64,000 bases of DNA from Nordella sp. HKS 07 (GTDB lineage Bacteria > Pseudomonadota > Alphaproteobacteria > Rhizobiales > Aestuariivirgaceae). The notes under the pieces were generated by a model. The model made no database searches, had not been told where the DNA came from, and worked only from the letters and a program-made list of their open reading frames with translations. Location of the stretch: contig NZ_CP049258.1 in NCBI RefSeq assembly GCF_011046735.1, positions 3,118,001-3,182,000 on the forward strand. Reading direction: 5' to 3'. Below are positions 51,597 through 60,433 of the stretch, one piece after another. The first letter of the stretch is position 1; every line of letters starts with the position of its first letter. A program made the translations under genes and the position numbers.

Positions 51597-52023
51597 GGGG
51601 GGCTCCAGGATTAGGTGTTCGGTTAGGCGCCAGGAATACCGGCAGATGCGAGTAGAGGTCGCTGTCGGGAACCTTGGTGAGGTTCTTGTTGATGCAGCTG
51701 GCCAACTTGTCGGTCAGCGCCGGTGTCAGGGCGTCGAGGAGGATATTCTGAAGCCTGGCCGGAGCGGCGAGGACAAGATTGTCGAAGTCGCCGATTCTCT
51801 TATGCGCCACCAAGTCCTCGGCGATCGAGCGGAGGAACGCCGTCGCGTTCGTTGCGCTCTCGCGGACACGCCCGGGCCTGCCGCGCGTTAGCTCCGGCGA
51901 CGTGTCATGCCTATGTGCGCAAGCAAGATCCCGGAACGTACTGAACCGCCCCGGCCCGATGCGTTCGATATAGCGGGCGCGGCCGCCATCGGCGAGTATG
52001 TAAAGCGTCCTTGGCACAGGCAT
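51586..52023 (-). CDS. Host attachment family protein
   Basis: 145-residue protein of the family named for an Agrobacterium attachment protein, though the biochemical role is unclear. Recognition: VPRTLYILADGGRARYIERIGPGRFSTFRDLACAHRHDTSPELTRGRPGRVRESATNATAFLRSIAEDLVAHKRIGDFDNLVLAAPARLQNILLDALTPAL, the usual family text. It is cytosolic by lack of a leader. Start ATG at 52023 with GGAGATGCGCC upstream; it follows a class II-type FNR/FixK promoter. It heads an operon with the unknown 136-residue gene and the APH/kinase fusion. Confidence 0.88.
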   Translation of the reverse strand: MPVPRTLYILADGGRARYIERIGPGRFSTFRDLACAHRHDTSPELTRGRPGRVRESATNATAFLRSIAEDLVAHKRIGDFDNLVLAAPARLQNILLDALTPALTDKLASCINKNLTKVPDSDLYSHLPVFLAPNRTPNPGAPHVA

Positions 52024-52045
52024 GGCGCATCTCCTCTGCCCGGCC

Positions 52046-52086
52046 ATTCTATTGGCTTCGGCGGGCGGAGCCTTGATTTACGTCAA
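52046..52086 (-). promoter_or_regulatory. FNR/FixK-type promoter of the host-attachment operon
   Basis: TTGATTTACGTCAA (52073-52086) sits 31 bp from TAGAAT (minus strand, 52051-52046), a 5/6 match to the -10. This is the class II activator spacing. The ORF start is 23 bp beyond the -10. Confidence 0.72.
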
Positions 52087-52147
52087 ACGGGGAAGGCGGC
52101 ACCGCCATCGGCGCAGGCAATATGTTATCAGGGCGGAGCGCGCCGCG

Positions 52148-52673
52148 CTATGCGCTGTGATCCAGCATCTTGCGACCGAGTTCCTTCAGGTCGTCGCTTG
52201 TGAGACGTGCCCGCGCCAAGGGCAGCACGATCGCATTTTCCCACAGAAGATGGCGGCGGTAGCATTCGAAGAAGCTGCGCAACATGTAGCCGACCATCTC
52301 CGGGTTGTTGAGCTTGCCGCCATCACGCAGGAGTTCCAGGCTCTCCAGCAGCTCGTCCGCGAAGCTCTCGTCGGTTGCGTGCTCGAGCGCGAGGCGGGCG
52401 AGAATGTCGATAATATTGTCGCCAGCCTGCTCCCGCTTCTCGATCAGCGGAAACAGGCCGAGTTCCTCATCGCGGTGATGTCGGGGCATGTCGAATCTGA
52501 GCGATTCTATCACCGTCGCACAAAGCCGGCGATCGACATTGTCGGGGGAGGCCGTCAGCGATCCTCTCCAGGCAGTCGCAGAGCTGCGCCTGCGCCAGAT
52601 GGTCCTCTTCGATGACGTGCAGCGGACCGCGCCTCGTGGCGTCATCGGATGATCCGTTCCCGCTTGTCTTCAT
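52148..52673 (-). pseudogene. Hemerythrin-domain protein, frameshifted
   Basis: Di-iron hemerythrin-like protein of about 174 residues; members bind O2 or sense redox and NO. Ligand residues: His/Glu in GPLHVIEEDHLAQAQLC, MPRHHRDEELGLFPLIE and FECYRRHLLWENAIVLPLA, the classic HxxxE pattern. The reading shifts frame at about 52545, where a run of five C in the coding strand should be four (DGLP then NVDRRLC). The N-terminal part is in one frame and the HHRDEE part in another. The start ATG at 52673 follows GGAG. It is preceded by an FNR-type box. All ligands survive the shift, so a base-calling error is the likely cause. Confidence 0.8.
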
Positions 52674-52697
52674 GGCGCATGTAACTCCATCCTTGCG

Positions 52698-52739
52698 ATG
52701 ATGATCGATCGAGGTGCCCGGCGCATTGACACAGATCAA
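52698..52739 (-). promoter_or_regulatory. FNR/FixK-type promoter of the hemerythrin gene
   Basis: TTGACACAGATCAA (52726-52739) lies 32 bp from CATCAT (minus strand, 52703-52698), the proposed -10. The box centre is 59.5 bp before the hemerythrin start. Confidence 0.62.
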
Positions 52740-52831
52740 AGTCGAGCGCTCGCGGCGTCCGGCCTTTGCAGCTGGCCGGATGGAGGCCGGAGTGCTAGTT
52801 TCGCAAGCCAGAGCAAATGGGAGCCATGCTC

Positions 52832-53035
52832 ATGCGAGCTATCCGCCTTTTCTTGTCCATACTCGGCGTTTTGATGGTGCTGCTCGGGCTCGTATGGATC
52901 GGCCAGGGAAGCGGCTATTTCCCCTATCCGGCCTCGAGCTTCATGATCAATCAGACGCCCTGGATTTATTGGGGCTCGCTTGTCGCGGTGGCGGGAGTGA
53001 TCATCGGCTTCATCTCGCGCCGGCTTGGCGATTGA
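52832..53035 (+). CDS. Small membrane protein, 67 residues
   Basis: Two hydrophobic segments: RLFLSILGVLMVLLGLVWIGQG and WGSLVAVAGVIIGFISRRL, with a loop containing YFPYPASSFMINQTPWIYW. The pattern suggests a helical hairpin in the inner membrane. No enzymatic motif. Three nearby ATGs (52817, 52826, 52832) are possible; the last has GGGAG eight bases upstream. It is divergent from the hemerythrin gene, so the FNR-type box at 52726 may also serve it, though the distance (about 93 bp) is longer than for the other genes. Confidence 0.65.
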   Translation: MRAIRLFLSILGVLMVLLGLVWIGQGSGYFPYPASSFMINQTPWIYWGSLVAVAGVIIGFISRRLGD

Positions 53036-53064
53036 ATCCATCGCATCGCGCCGTATGCGAGGAA

Positions 53065-53102
53065 ACTGGAGCGCATCCCAAGGGGATGAGACGCGCTCCA
53101 GT
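53065..53102. terminator. Hairpin between two small convergent genes
   Basis: ACTGGAGCGC (53065-53074) pairs with GCGCTCCAGT (53093-53102), with an inner ATCCC/GGGAT pairing. It follows the 67-residue membrane protein and faces the 32-residue gene. Confidence 0.55.
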
Positions 53103-53142
53103 CCCGGCACGGCACCTGTCGCCGCCGATCACGTGATAGGGT

Positions 53143-53241
53143 TCAGCGCCGGCTCCGCCGGCTGGTGATGAACAAGGTCGCGCCAAAGGCCAGGAAGGCG
53201 GCGATCACCAGAACCAGATAGAATCCTTCGCTCGTTGTCAT
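53143..53241 (-). CDS. 32-residue single-pass membrane protein
   Basis: A short ORF, too small for usual callers: starts MTTSEGFYLVLVIAAFLAFG and ends with TSRRSRR, giving one hydrophobic helix and a basic tail that would place the C-terminus in the cytoplasm. The FNR-type box TTGATCTGGATCAA sits 66.5 bp before its start with TATAGC as a -10. Similar tiny proteins are seen beside respiratory or hypoxia genes in rhizobia, from memory. It may assist assembly of an oxidase or sensor; that is an inference. Confidence 0.65.
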   Translation of the reverse strand: MTTSEGFYLVLVIAAFLAFGATLFITSRRSRR

Positions 53242-53273
53242 GAGTGGTCTCTTCGGAATTAAATGACACGATA

Positions 53274-53314
53274 GCTATAGGAGTGCTGTCTAAGACGGCA
53301 TTGATCTGGATCAA
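53274..53314 (-). promoter_or_regulatory. FNR/FixK-type promoter of the 32-residue protein
   Basis: TTGATCTGGATCAA (53301-53314) with TATAGC (minus strand, 53279-53274) exactly 31 bp between centres, the same as the host-attachment promoter. This supports both the small gene and the box. Confidence 0.7.
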
Positions 53315-53410
53315 CACCGTCGAACCCTATTGGCCCATGGCCCAATAGACCCGGCGCCGGCGCGTGCTCTAGCTTCGGGCATCGATTCCTACAGACGGGA
53401 GACGGCATAA

Positions 53411-54445
53411 ATGGAAGCCCATATGAAATTCGGCACAGTCCTGACGTGTCTGATCGCTCTTTGCGGCCTTGCCACGCCAGCCTTTGCTGCTGACGCCGTC
53501 CCGGTGACGGTCGACAATTTCGTCCGTGCCGAATCCGATCTCTATCTCGGCAACTCCGTCAAGGAGGGCGGCCTCGGCAAGCTCTTCCATCGGCGTGAAC
53601 CTGCCTCGGTCGACAATCAGATCGTCATCCGGCTCAACCGCGACACGCTCTATTCTTCCGGCGTTTTCGATCTCGATGCCGGGCCGGTTTCGATCACCTT
53701 GCCCGATGCCGGCAAGCGCTTCATGTCGATGCAGGTGATCAGCGAGGACCATTATGTGCCCGAGGTCGTCTATGGCGCTGGCACCTATGAGCTGGACAAG
53801 GAAAAGGTCGGCACACGCTATGTGATCGTGGGGATTCGAACCTTGGCCGATCCCAATGATCCGGAAGACGTAAAGAAGGTCCATGCGCTCCAGGATGCGA
53901 TCACGGTCGAGCAGGCCGGTGGTCCCGGCAACTTCGAGATACCGGCCTGGGATCAAGACAGCCAGAAGAAGGTGCGCGACGCGCTTTTGGTGCTCGGTTC
54001 CACCCTGCCCGATTTCAGGAAGGCTTTCGGCACCAAGGCGGAGGTCGATCCCGTCCGTCATCTCATCGGCACGGCGCTGGGCTGGGGCGGTAATCCCGAC
54101 AAGGACGCCATCTATCTCAATATCGTGCCGGCCGGAAACGACGGCACGACCGTCTATAATCTACGCGTGAAGGATGTGCCGGTCGACGCCTTCTGGTCGG
54201 TCAGCCTCTACGATGCGAAGGGCTACTACGAGAAGAACGACTACAATGCATATTCCGTCAACAGCGTAACGGCGAAGCGCAGCGACGACGGTTCGGTCGC
54301 CATACAGTTCGGCGGCTGCGACGGCAAGATCCCCAATTGCCTGCCGATCATGAAGGGCTGGAACTACACCGTGCGTCTCTACCGGCCGAAATCCCCGATC
54401 ATCGACGGAAGCTGGAAATTCCCCGAGCCTGAGCCGAAGCGATAA
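53411..54445 (+). CDS. Secreted DUF1254/DUF1214 domain protein
   Basis: 344-residue exported protein with a signal peptide (MKFGTVLTCLIALCGLATPAFAA). The DUF1254 region covers roughly residues 40-150 (DNFVRAESDLYLGNSVKEGGLGKLFHRREPASVDNQIVIRLNRDTLYSSGVFDLDAGPVSITLP). The DUF1214 region near the end has DVPVDAFWSVSLYDAKGYYEKNDYNAYSVNSVTA. Function is unknown; the family is periplasmic. ATG 53411 has GGGAGA upstream; an internal ATG at 53423 is possible. It is not clearly under the FNR-type box, which points away from it. Confidence 0.85.
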   Translation: MEAHMKFGTVLTCLIALCGLATPAFAADAVPVTVDNFVRAESDLYLGNSVKEGGLGKLFHRREPASVDNQIVIRLNRDTLYSSGVFDLDAGPVSITLPDAGKRFMSMQVISEDHYVPEVVYGAGTYELDKEKVGTRYVIVGIRTLADPNDPEDVKKVHALQDAITVEQAGGPGNFEIPAWDQDSQKKVRDALLVLGSTLPDFRKAFGTKAEVDPVRHLIGTALGWGGNPDKDAIYLNIVPAGNDGTTVYNLRVKDVPVDAFWSVSLYDAKGYYEKNDYNAYSVNSVTAKRSDDGSVAIQFGGCDGKIPNCLPIMKGWNYTVRLYRPKSPIIDGSWKFPEPEPKR

Positions 54446-54472
54446 CTCTCTCGTTATGGCCGTCAGGCAAAG

Positions 54473-54501
54473 AAAAAGCGCCCGGTCCTGAGACCGGGCG
54501 C
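54473..54501 (-). terminator. Intrinsic terminator after mmsA
   Basis: GCGCCCGGTC and GACCGGGCGC form a 10-bp stem with a 4-base loop; on the minus strand it is followed by five T. It lies 27 bp past the mmsA stop. Confidence 0.85.
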
Positions 54502-54527
54502 CGATGATCTCGCAAGCGTCGCGTGAT

Positions 54528-56027
<1,500 letters not shown>

Positions 56028-56076
56028 TTCTGCTCTCCCGAGAGTTGCCATTGCCGCTTATCGGCTTTAGGCTTGC

Positions 56077-56111
56077 GCACAACAATGAAGGAAACTGCAC
56101 TGTCGTTGTGC
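56077..56111. promoter_or_regulatory. Inverted repeat between mmsA and its LysR regulator
   Basis: GCACAAC (56077-56083) and GTTGTGC (56105-56111) form 7-bp arms separated by 21 bp, in the divergent region. LysR proteins bind such dyads, but the spacing is longer than the usual T-N11-A core, so confidence is modest. Confidence 0.4.
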
Positions 56112-56128
56112 AAAAATAGATATCAGCC

Positions 56129-57022
56129 ATGGATTGGGATCATATAAGAGTGTTTCTGGCCGTGGCGCGGTCGGGTCAGATCCTGGAAGCGGCCCGCCAG
56201 CTCAAGGTGAACCACACGACGGTCGGCCGCCAGCTGAGCGCGCTCGAGGCGAGCCTGAATGCCCGGCTGCTCGAGCGCCGAACCAATGGCTGCCTGATCA
56301 CGCCGGCAGGCGAAGTCCTGCTGCGCGCCGCCGAGCGGGTCGAATCCGAGCTCCTCCAGGCGGGTGCGCAGATCTCAGGCGCGGGCGAAGGCCTCACCGG
56401 CACTGTGCGGGTGGGCGCCCCGGACGGCCTCGGCAATTACTTTCTGTCGCGCGCTCTAGGCGCGCTCGCCATGCAGCATCCGGGACTGACGATCCAGCTC
56501 GTGCCGCTGCCGCGCACCTTCTCACTGCCGCGCCGCGAGGCCGATATCGCTGTCACCCTCGACCGCCCCAAGCAAGGGCGGCTCATCGTCAAGAAGCTGA
56601 CCGACTACACGCTCAGCGTCTACGCGTCCGAAGAGTATCTCGCGCATTCGGCGCCGATCTCGGCGCCGGAGGATCTGGCGGGTCACCTCTTCGTCACCCA
56701 TGTCGAGGATTTCGTCTATAGCCGCGCGCTCGATTATGCGGCCGAACTCGGGCGCCTGATGAACCGGCACTATGAGTGCGGCAGCGTGGTCGCTCAGATG
56801 GAAGCGGTGCGTTCAGGCCACGGCATCGGCATCCTGCATGATTATGCGGCGAGCCAGTTTCCCGAGCTGAAGCAATTGCTGCCGGCCATTCGCTTCACCC
56901 GGACCTACTGGCTGATGTCGCATCCCGACACGCATCACATGCGCCGGGTCTCGGAGGTCTATGGCTTCATCGCCAAGGCGGTGACGAGTGCCAAGGCGAC
57001 CTTCATCAAGTCGTCTGCGTGA
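56129..57022 (+). CDS. LysR-family transcriptional regulator (of mmsA)
   Basis: 297-residue LysR regulator. The winged helix-turn-helix is [48 protein letters not shown] (residues 2-50). The co-inducer domain has [55 protein letters not shown], the usual effector-binding fold. It is divergently placed from mmsA, so control of valine/inositol-type degradation is inferred. Confidence 0.9.
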   Translation: MDWDHIRVFLAVARSGQILEAARQLKVNHTTVGRQLSALEASLNARLLERRTNGCLITPAGEVLLRAAERVESELLQAGAQISGAGEGLTGTVRVGAPDGLGNYFLSRALGALAMQHPGLTIQLVPLPRTFSLPRREADIAVTLDRPKQGRLIVKKLTDYTLSVYASEEYLAHSAPISAPEDLAGHLFVTHVEDFVYSRALDYAAELGRLMNRHYECGSVVAQMEAVRSGHGIGILHDYAASQFPELKQLLPAIRFTRTYWLMSHPDTHHMRRVSEVYGFIAKAVTSAKATFIKSSA

Positions 57023-57040
57023 GGGGGCGCGGCGCGCGCG

Positions 57041-57649
57041 TCACATGGCGAACAAGGATCTGAGCGTTCCCTCGAGGTCGGGATCGGGGCTCGAGCAGAC
57101 GGCGAGGACTGTCGCGTCTTGCGGGCCTACCGCGACATAACCATGACCCATGGTGCTGTCGATATAGATGCTGCCGCCCTTTTCGAGCCGGACCGGCGCA
57201 TAGTGGTCGGTATGGACGTCGATGGCGCCGTCGAGGACGTAGATGAATTCCTCTCCCGAATGGCGCACCAGCGGGCCGAATTCGCCGATGTCCCGGCTTT
57301 TGACCCGGGCGATCACCGGGACCATGCGCTTGCGCTGAATCTCGGTGCAGAGATAGAGATAGTCGTAGTTGGGCGTGGTCTGAAGTAGTCCCTCGTCGGG
57401 CTTGCTCACCGACCGTCGGGCCAGCGCCAGGCCCGTATCCACAGGCAGCGCCAGAAGCTCGGCCAGATTGATGCCCAGCCCCTCGCTGATTTGCAGCAGC
57501 TTGTCATAGGTCAGCGACATCTGATCATTCTCGACCTTTGACAGGGTCGAGACCGCCACGCCGGTGCGCTTGTTAACGTCCTGAAGAGTCCACCCATTCC
57601 GCCGGCGCAGCGCCTTCAGGCATTCTCCGAGCTTGGGCTGTTTGGACAT
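57041..57649 (-). CDS. XRE-family regulator with C-terminal cupin domain
   Basis: 202-residue regulator. The helix-turn-helix is WTLQDVNKRTGVAVSTLSKVENDQMSLTYDKLLQISEGLGINLAELL. The C-terminal cupin holds a small-molecule pocket (VKSRDIGEFGPLVRHSGEEFIYVLDGAIDVHTDHYAPVRLEKGGSIYIDSTMGHGYVAVG). This is the PuuR/SutR-type class of metabolite-sensing repressors. It is divergent from the FAD oxidoreductase operon, with an 18-bp perfect palindrome at 57719 between them. Confidence 0.92.
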   Translation of the reverse strand: MSKQPKLGECLKALRRRNGWTLQDVNKRTGVAVSTLSKVENDQMSLTYDKLLQISEGLGINLAELLALPVDTGLALARRSVSKPDEGLLQTTPNYDYLYLCTEIQRKRMVPVIARVKSRDIGEFGPLVRHSGEEFIYVLDGAIDVHTDHYAPVRLEKGGSIYIDSTMGHGYVAVGPQDATVLAVCSSPDPDLEGTLRSLFAM

Positions 57650-57718
57650 GAGGCTTTCCGGACCGGTTGACGACGGGCCACCCTATGGCGCAGCCGGAGC
57701 TTAACGCAAGAACTATTA

Positions 57719-57736
57719 ATTTTCCTATAGGAAAAT
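57719..57736. promoter_or_regulatory. Perfect 18-bp palindrome, probable XRE-cupin operator
   Basis: ATTTTCCTATAGGAAAAT is fully self-complementary. It lies 70 bp before the regulator start and 53 bp before the oxidoreductase start, and a TTGACA at 57741 follows it by 4 bp, which suggests that binding blocks the operon promoter. Confidence 0.6.
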
Positions 57737-57788
57737 CAATTTGACATAAGCACTATATCCATTCAAGTTTCCGCTAAAGGGAGTTGGG

Positions 57789-58929
57789 ATGGATATTGTC
57801 GATATCGTCGTGATTGGGGGAGGCATTGCCGGCGCATCGCTGGCGCGGATGCTCGCTCAAGGACGCCGGGTGCTGCTCCTGGAACGCGAAAGCCAGCCCG
57901 GCTATCACGCGAGCGGCCGCTCCGCCGCGCTCTTTTCCGAAACCTATGGCAACAACATTGTGCGGGCTCTGTCGACCGGCAGCCGCGATTTTTTCACGAG
58001 CCCGCCCGAGGATTACGCCGGTTTCGTTCTGACCCGGCCCAGGGGTGCGATGCATGTCGGGCGGACCGGCCAGGAAGCGCTGCTCGCCAGCCGGTCCGAG
58101 ACGCTTTCTGCCCTGGTCCAGAGTGTGCGCCGGCTCACTGCCGTCCAAACCGCGGCACTCATACCCGTGTTTCAGTCTCAGAATATCTCCGGTGCCGTAT
58201 TCGAGCCGGACGCGCTCGATCTCGACACCAACGGTCTTCTGCAGGGCGCGCTGCGCGGCCTGCGTCGGCAGGGCGGGGAGATCCGCACAGATGCCGAGGT
58301 TCTGAAGCTCTCGCCGCTTTCGGGCGGCGGCTGGCGGATCGAGACGCGGACCGGGGTGGTCGAGGCCGGCATAGTGGTCAATGCCGCGGGCGCCTGGGCC
58401 GACGAGATCGCTGCCCGCGCGGGCGTGGCGCCGGTCGGTCTCGCGCCGAAACGGCGTACCGCCTTCCTGTTCGACGTGCCGGGCCGCTCGGTCGACGAAT
58501 GGCCGATGGTGGTCGATCTCGACGAGACCTTCTATTTCAAGCCCGATGCCGGCAAGCTCCTGGGTTCACCTGCCGATGAAACGCCCTCACCGCCTTGCGA
58601 TGCGCAAGCCGAGGAACTCGATGTCGCCATCGCGGTAGACAGGATCGAGACGGCGACGACGTTGAAGGTCACGCATCTGTCGCATCGCTGGGCGGGGGCT
58701 GCGCAGCTTCGTTGCCGACAAGACGCCGGTCGTGGGATTCGATCCCGACATGCCCGGCTTCTTCTGGTGCGCCGGCCAGGGCGGATACGGTTTCCAGACC
58801 TCACCGGCAATGTCCAGGCTCGGCGCAGCCCTCATCGCGAGCGCCCAGATGCCTGAGGATCTCGCCCGGCTCGGTATAACCGCCGCGGCTTTGTCGCCCG
58901 ACCGCTTCCGCATGAACGCCCGCATTTGA
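57789..58929 (+). pseudogene. FAD-dependent oxidoreductase (DAO family), frameshifted
   Basis: Glycine/D-amino-acid oxidase-type flavoenzyme of about 379 residues. N-terminal Rossmann loop: VVIGGGIAGASLARMLAQGRRVLLLERESQPGYHASGRSAALFSETYG. The middle has VVNAAGAWADEIAARAGVAPVGLAPKRRTAFLFD, and the end (after the break) is GFDPDMPGFFWCAGQGGYGFQTSPAMSRLGAALIAS. At about 58698 a run of five G should be four: WAG then continues in another frame as LRSFVADKTPVV. The two halves together give a normal protein ending at TGA 58927. Likely a base-call error. It opens the operon controlled by the XRE-cupin regulator. Confidence 0.82.
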
Positions 58930-58948
58930 TGAGCAGGACGCCTCGCCA

Positions 58949-60412
58949 ATGAAGATCTTCATCGCCGCCCTCATCACCGAGACCAACACCTTCTCGCCCT
59001 TGCCCACCGGGGCGGCGAGCTTCTACGCCGCCGACACCTATCGCCGCCGGGATGCAAGTCTCGACGACACGGCGGCCGAGACGATCTGCCAGAAGACCTG
59101 GCGCCGGCTCGCCGAGCGCGACGGGCATGAAATCGTCGAAAGCGTCACCGCCATCGCCCAGCCGGCCGGCACCACCATACGGCCGCTCTATGAAGAACTG
59201 CGCGACACCATCCTCGATGATCTGCGCAAGGCGGGGCCCGTCGACATCGTTCTCCTGCTGATGCATGGCGCGATGGTAGCCGACGGCTATGACGATTGTG
59301 AGGGCGACACGGCCGAGAAGGTCCGCGCCATTGTCGGCCCCGACGTGCCCGTCGGCATGGAGCTCGACCTTCACTGCCATCTGACCGACCGCATGATCGA
59401 CAATTGTTCGGTGATCATCGCTTTCAAGGAGTATCCGCATACCGACATGGAGCCGCGCGCGGCCGAGCTCTATGATCTGTGCCTGAAGGCGCGGCGCGGT
59501 GAGATCCGGCCGGTGATGGCGCTCCATGACTGTCGCATGATCAATATGTGGCGCACGCCGGTCGAGCCGATGCGCGGCTTCGTCCAGCGCATGCGGGCGC
59601 TCGAGGGCCGCGACGGCATTCTCTCCGTCACCTTCGGCCATGGTTTCCCCTGGGGCGATGTCGAGGATGTCGGCGCCCGGATGCTGGTGGTGGCCGACGG
59701 CGACCGCGACAAGGCGCGCCATGTGGCCGAGGAGCTCTCGCGCGAGGTATGGGACATGCGCCACGCCACGGGGACGCGCCATGACACGGTGGACGAGGCT
59801 CTCGACCATGCGCTCAAGGCGCGCAACGGTCCCGTGGTGCTCGCCGATGTCGCCGACAATGCCGGCGGCGGCGCGCCCGGCGACAGCACCTTTATCCTGC
59901 GCCGCATCATCGATCGCCGGATCGGCAATGTGGTAAGCGGCTGCTACTGGGACCCGCAGGCCGTGGCCCTGTGCGAGGAAGCGGGCGAGGGGGCGAGCTT
60001 CGATCTGCGCATCGGCGGCAAATGCGGCAAGGCTTCGGGCGATCCGGTGGATCTGCGCATCACTGTCAAGCGCCTGCTGCCGGAAGTGCTGCAGAGCGGA
60101 TTGAGCGAGGACTGGGCGCCTTTGGGTCGTGGGGTGTGGGTGCAGGCGGCCGACGATGTCGACCTGGTCCTGGTGACTTTGCGCAGCCAGACCTTCGCCC
60201 CCGATGCTTACAGTGCCTTCGGCATAGACGTGTCGCGCAAGGCGATCGTGGTGGTGAAGTCGACCCAGCATTTCTATGCCGGTTTCGCGCCGATCGCCTC
60301 CGAGATCCGCTATGTCACCACGCCGGGCGCCATTCCGCCCGATTATGCCGCCATCGCCTACACCAAGCGCCGCCTGCCTTTCTGGCCACGCGTCGAAAAT
60401 CCCTTCACCTGA
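58949..60412 (+). CDS. M81-family metallopeptidase (MlrC-like)
   Basis: 487-residue protein of the MlrC/microcystinase C family, zinc enzymes that hydrolyse peptide bonds next to unusual (D- or beta-) amino acids. N-terminus: KIFIAALITETNTFSPLPTG, then HGAMVADGYDDCEGD, VPVGMELDLHCHLTDRMIDNCSVIIAFKEYPHTDMEPRAAEL and TFGHGFPWGDVEDVGARMLVVADGD, which carry the metal ligands. The C-terminal DUF1485-type domain follows (RIGGKCGKASGDPVDLRITV). It starts 20 bp after the oxidoreductase and 21 bp before the serine hydrolase gene, same operon. Confidence 0.9.
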   Translation: MKIFIAALITETNTFSPLPTGAASFYAADTYRRRDASLDDTAAETICQKTWRRLAERDGHEIVESVTAIAQPAGTTIRPLYEELRDTILDDLRKAGPVDIVLLLMHGAMVADGYDDCEGDTAEKVRAIVGPDVPVGMELDLHCHLTDRMIDNCSVIIAFKEYPHTDMEPRAAELYDLCLKARRGEIRPVMALHDCRMINMWRTPVEPMRGFVQRMRALEGRDGILSVTFGHGFPWGDVEDVGARMLVVADGDRDKARHVAEELSREVWDMRHATGTRHDTVDEALDHALKARNGPVVLADVADNAGGGAPGDSTFILRRIIDRRIGNVVSGCYWDPQAVALCEEAGEGASFDLRIGGKCGKASGDPVDLRITVKRLLPEVLQSGLSEDWAPLGRGVWVQAADDVDLVLVTLRSQTFAPDAYSAFGIDVSRKAIVVVKSTQHFYAGFAPIASEIRYVTTPGAIPPDYAAIAYTKRRLPFWPRVENPFT

Positions 60413-60433
60413 CCTTCACCGCGAAAGGACGCC

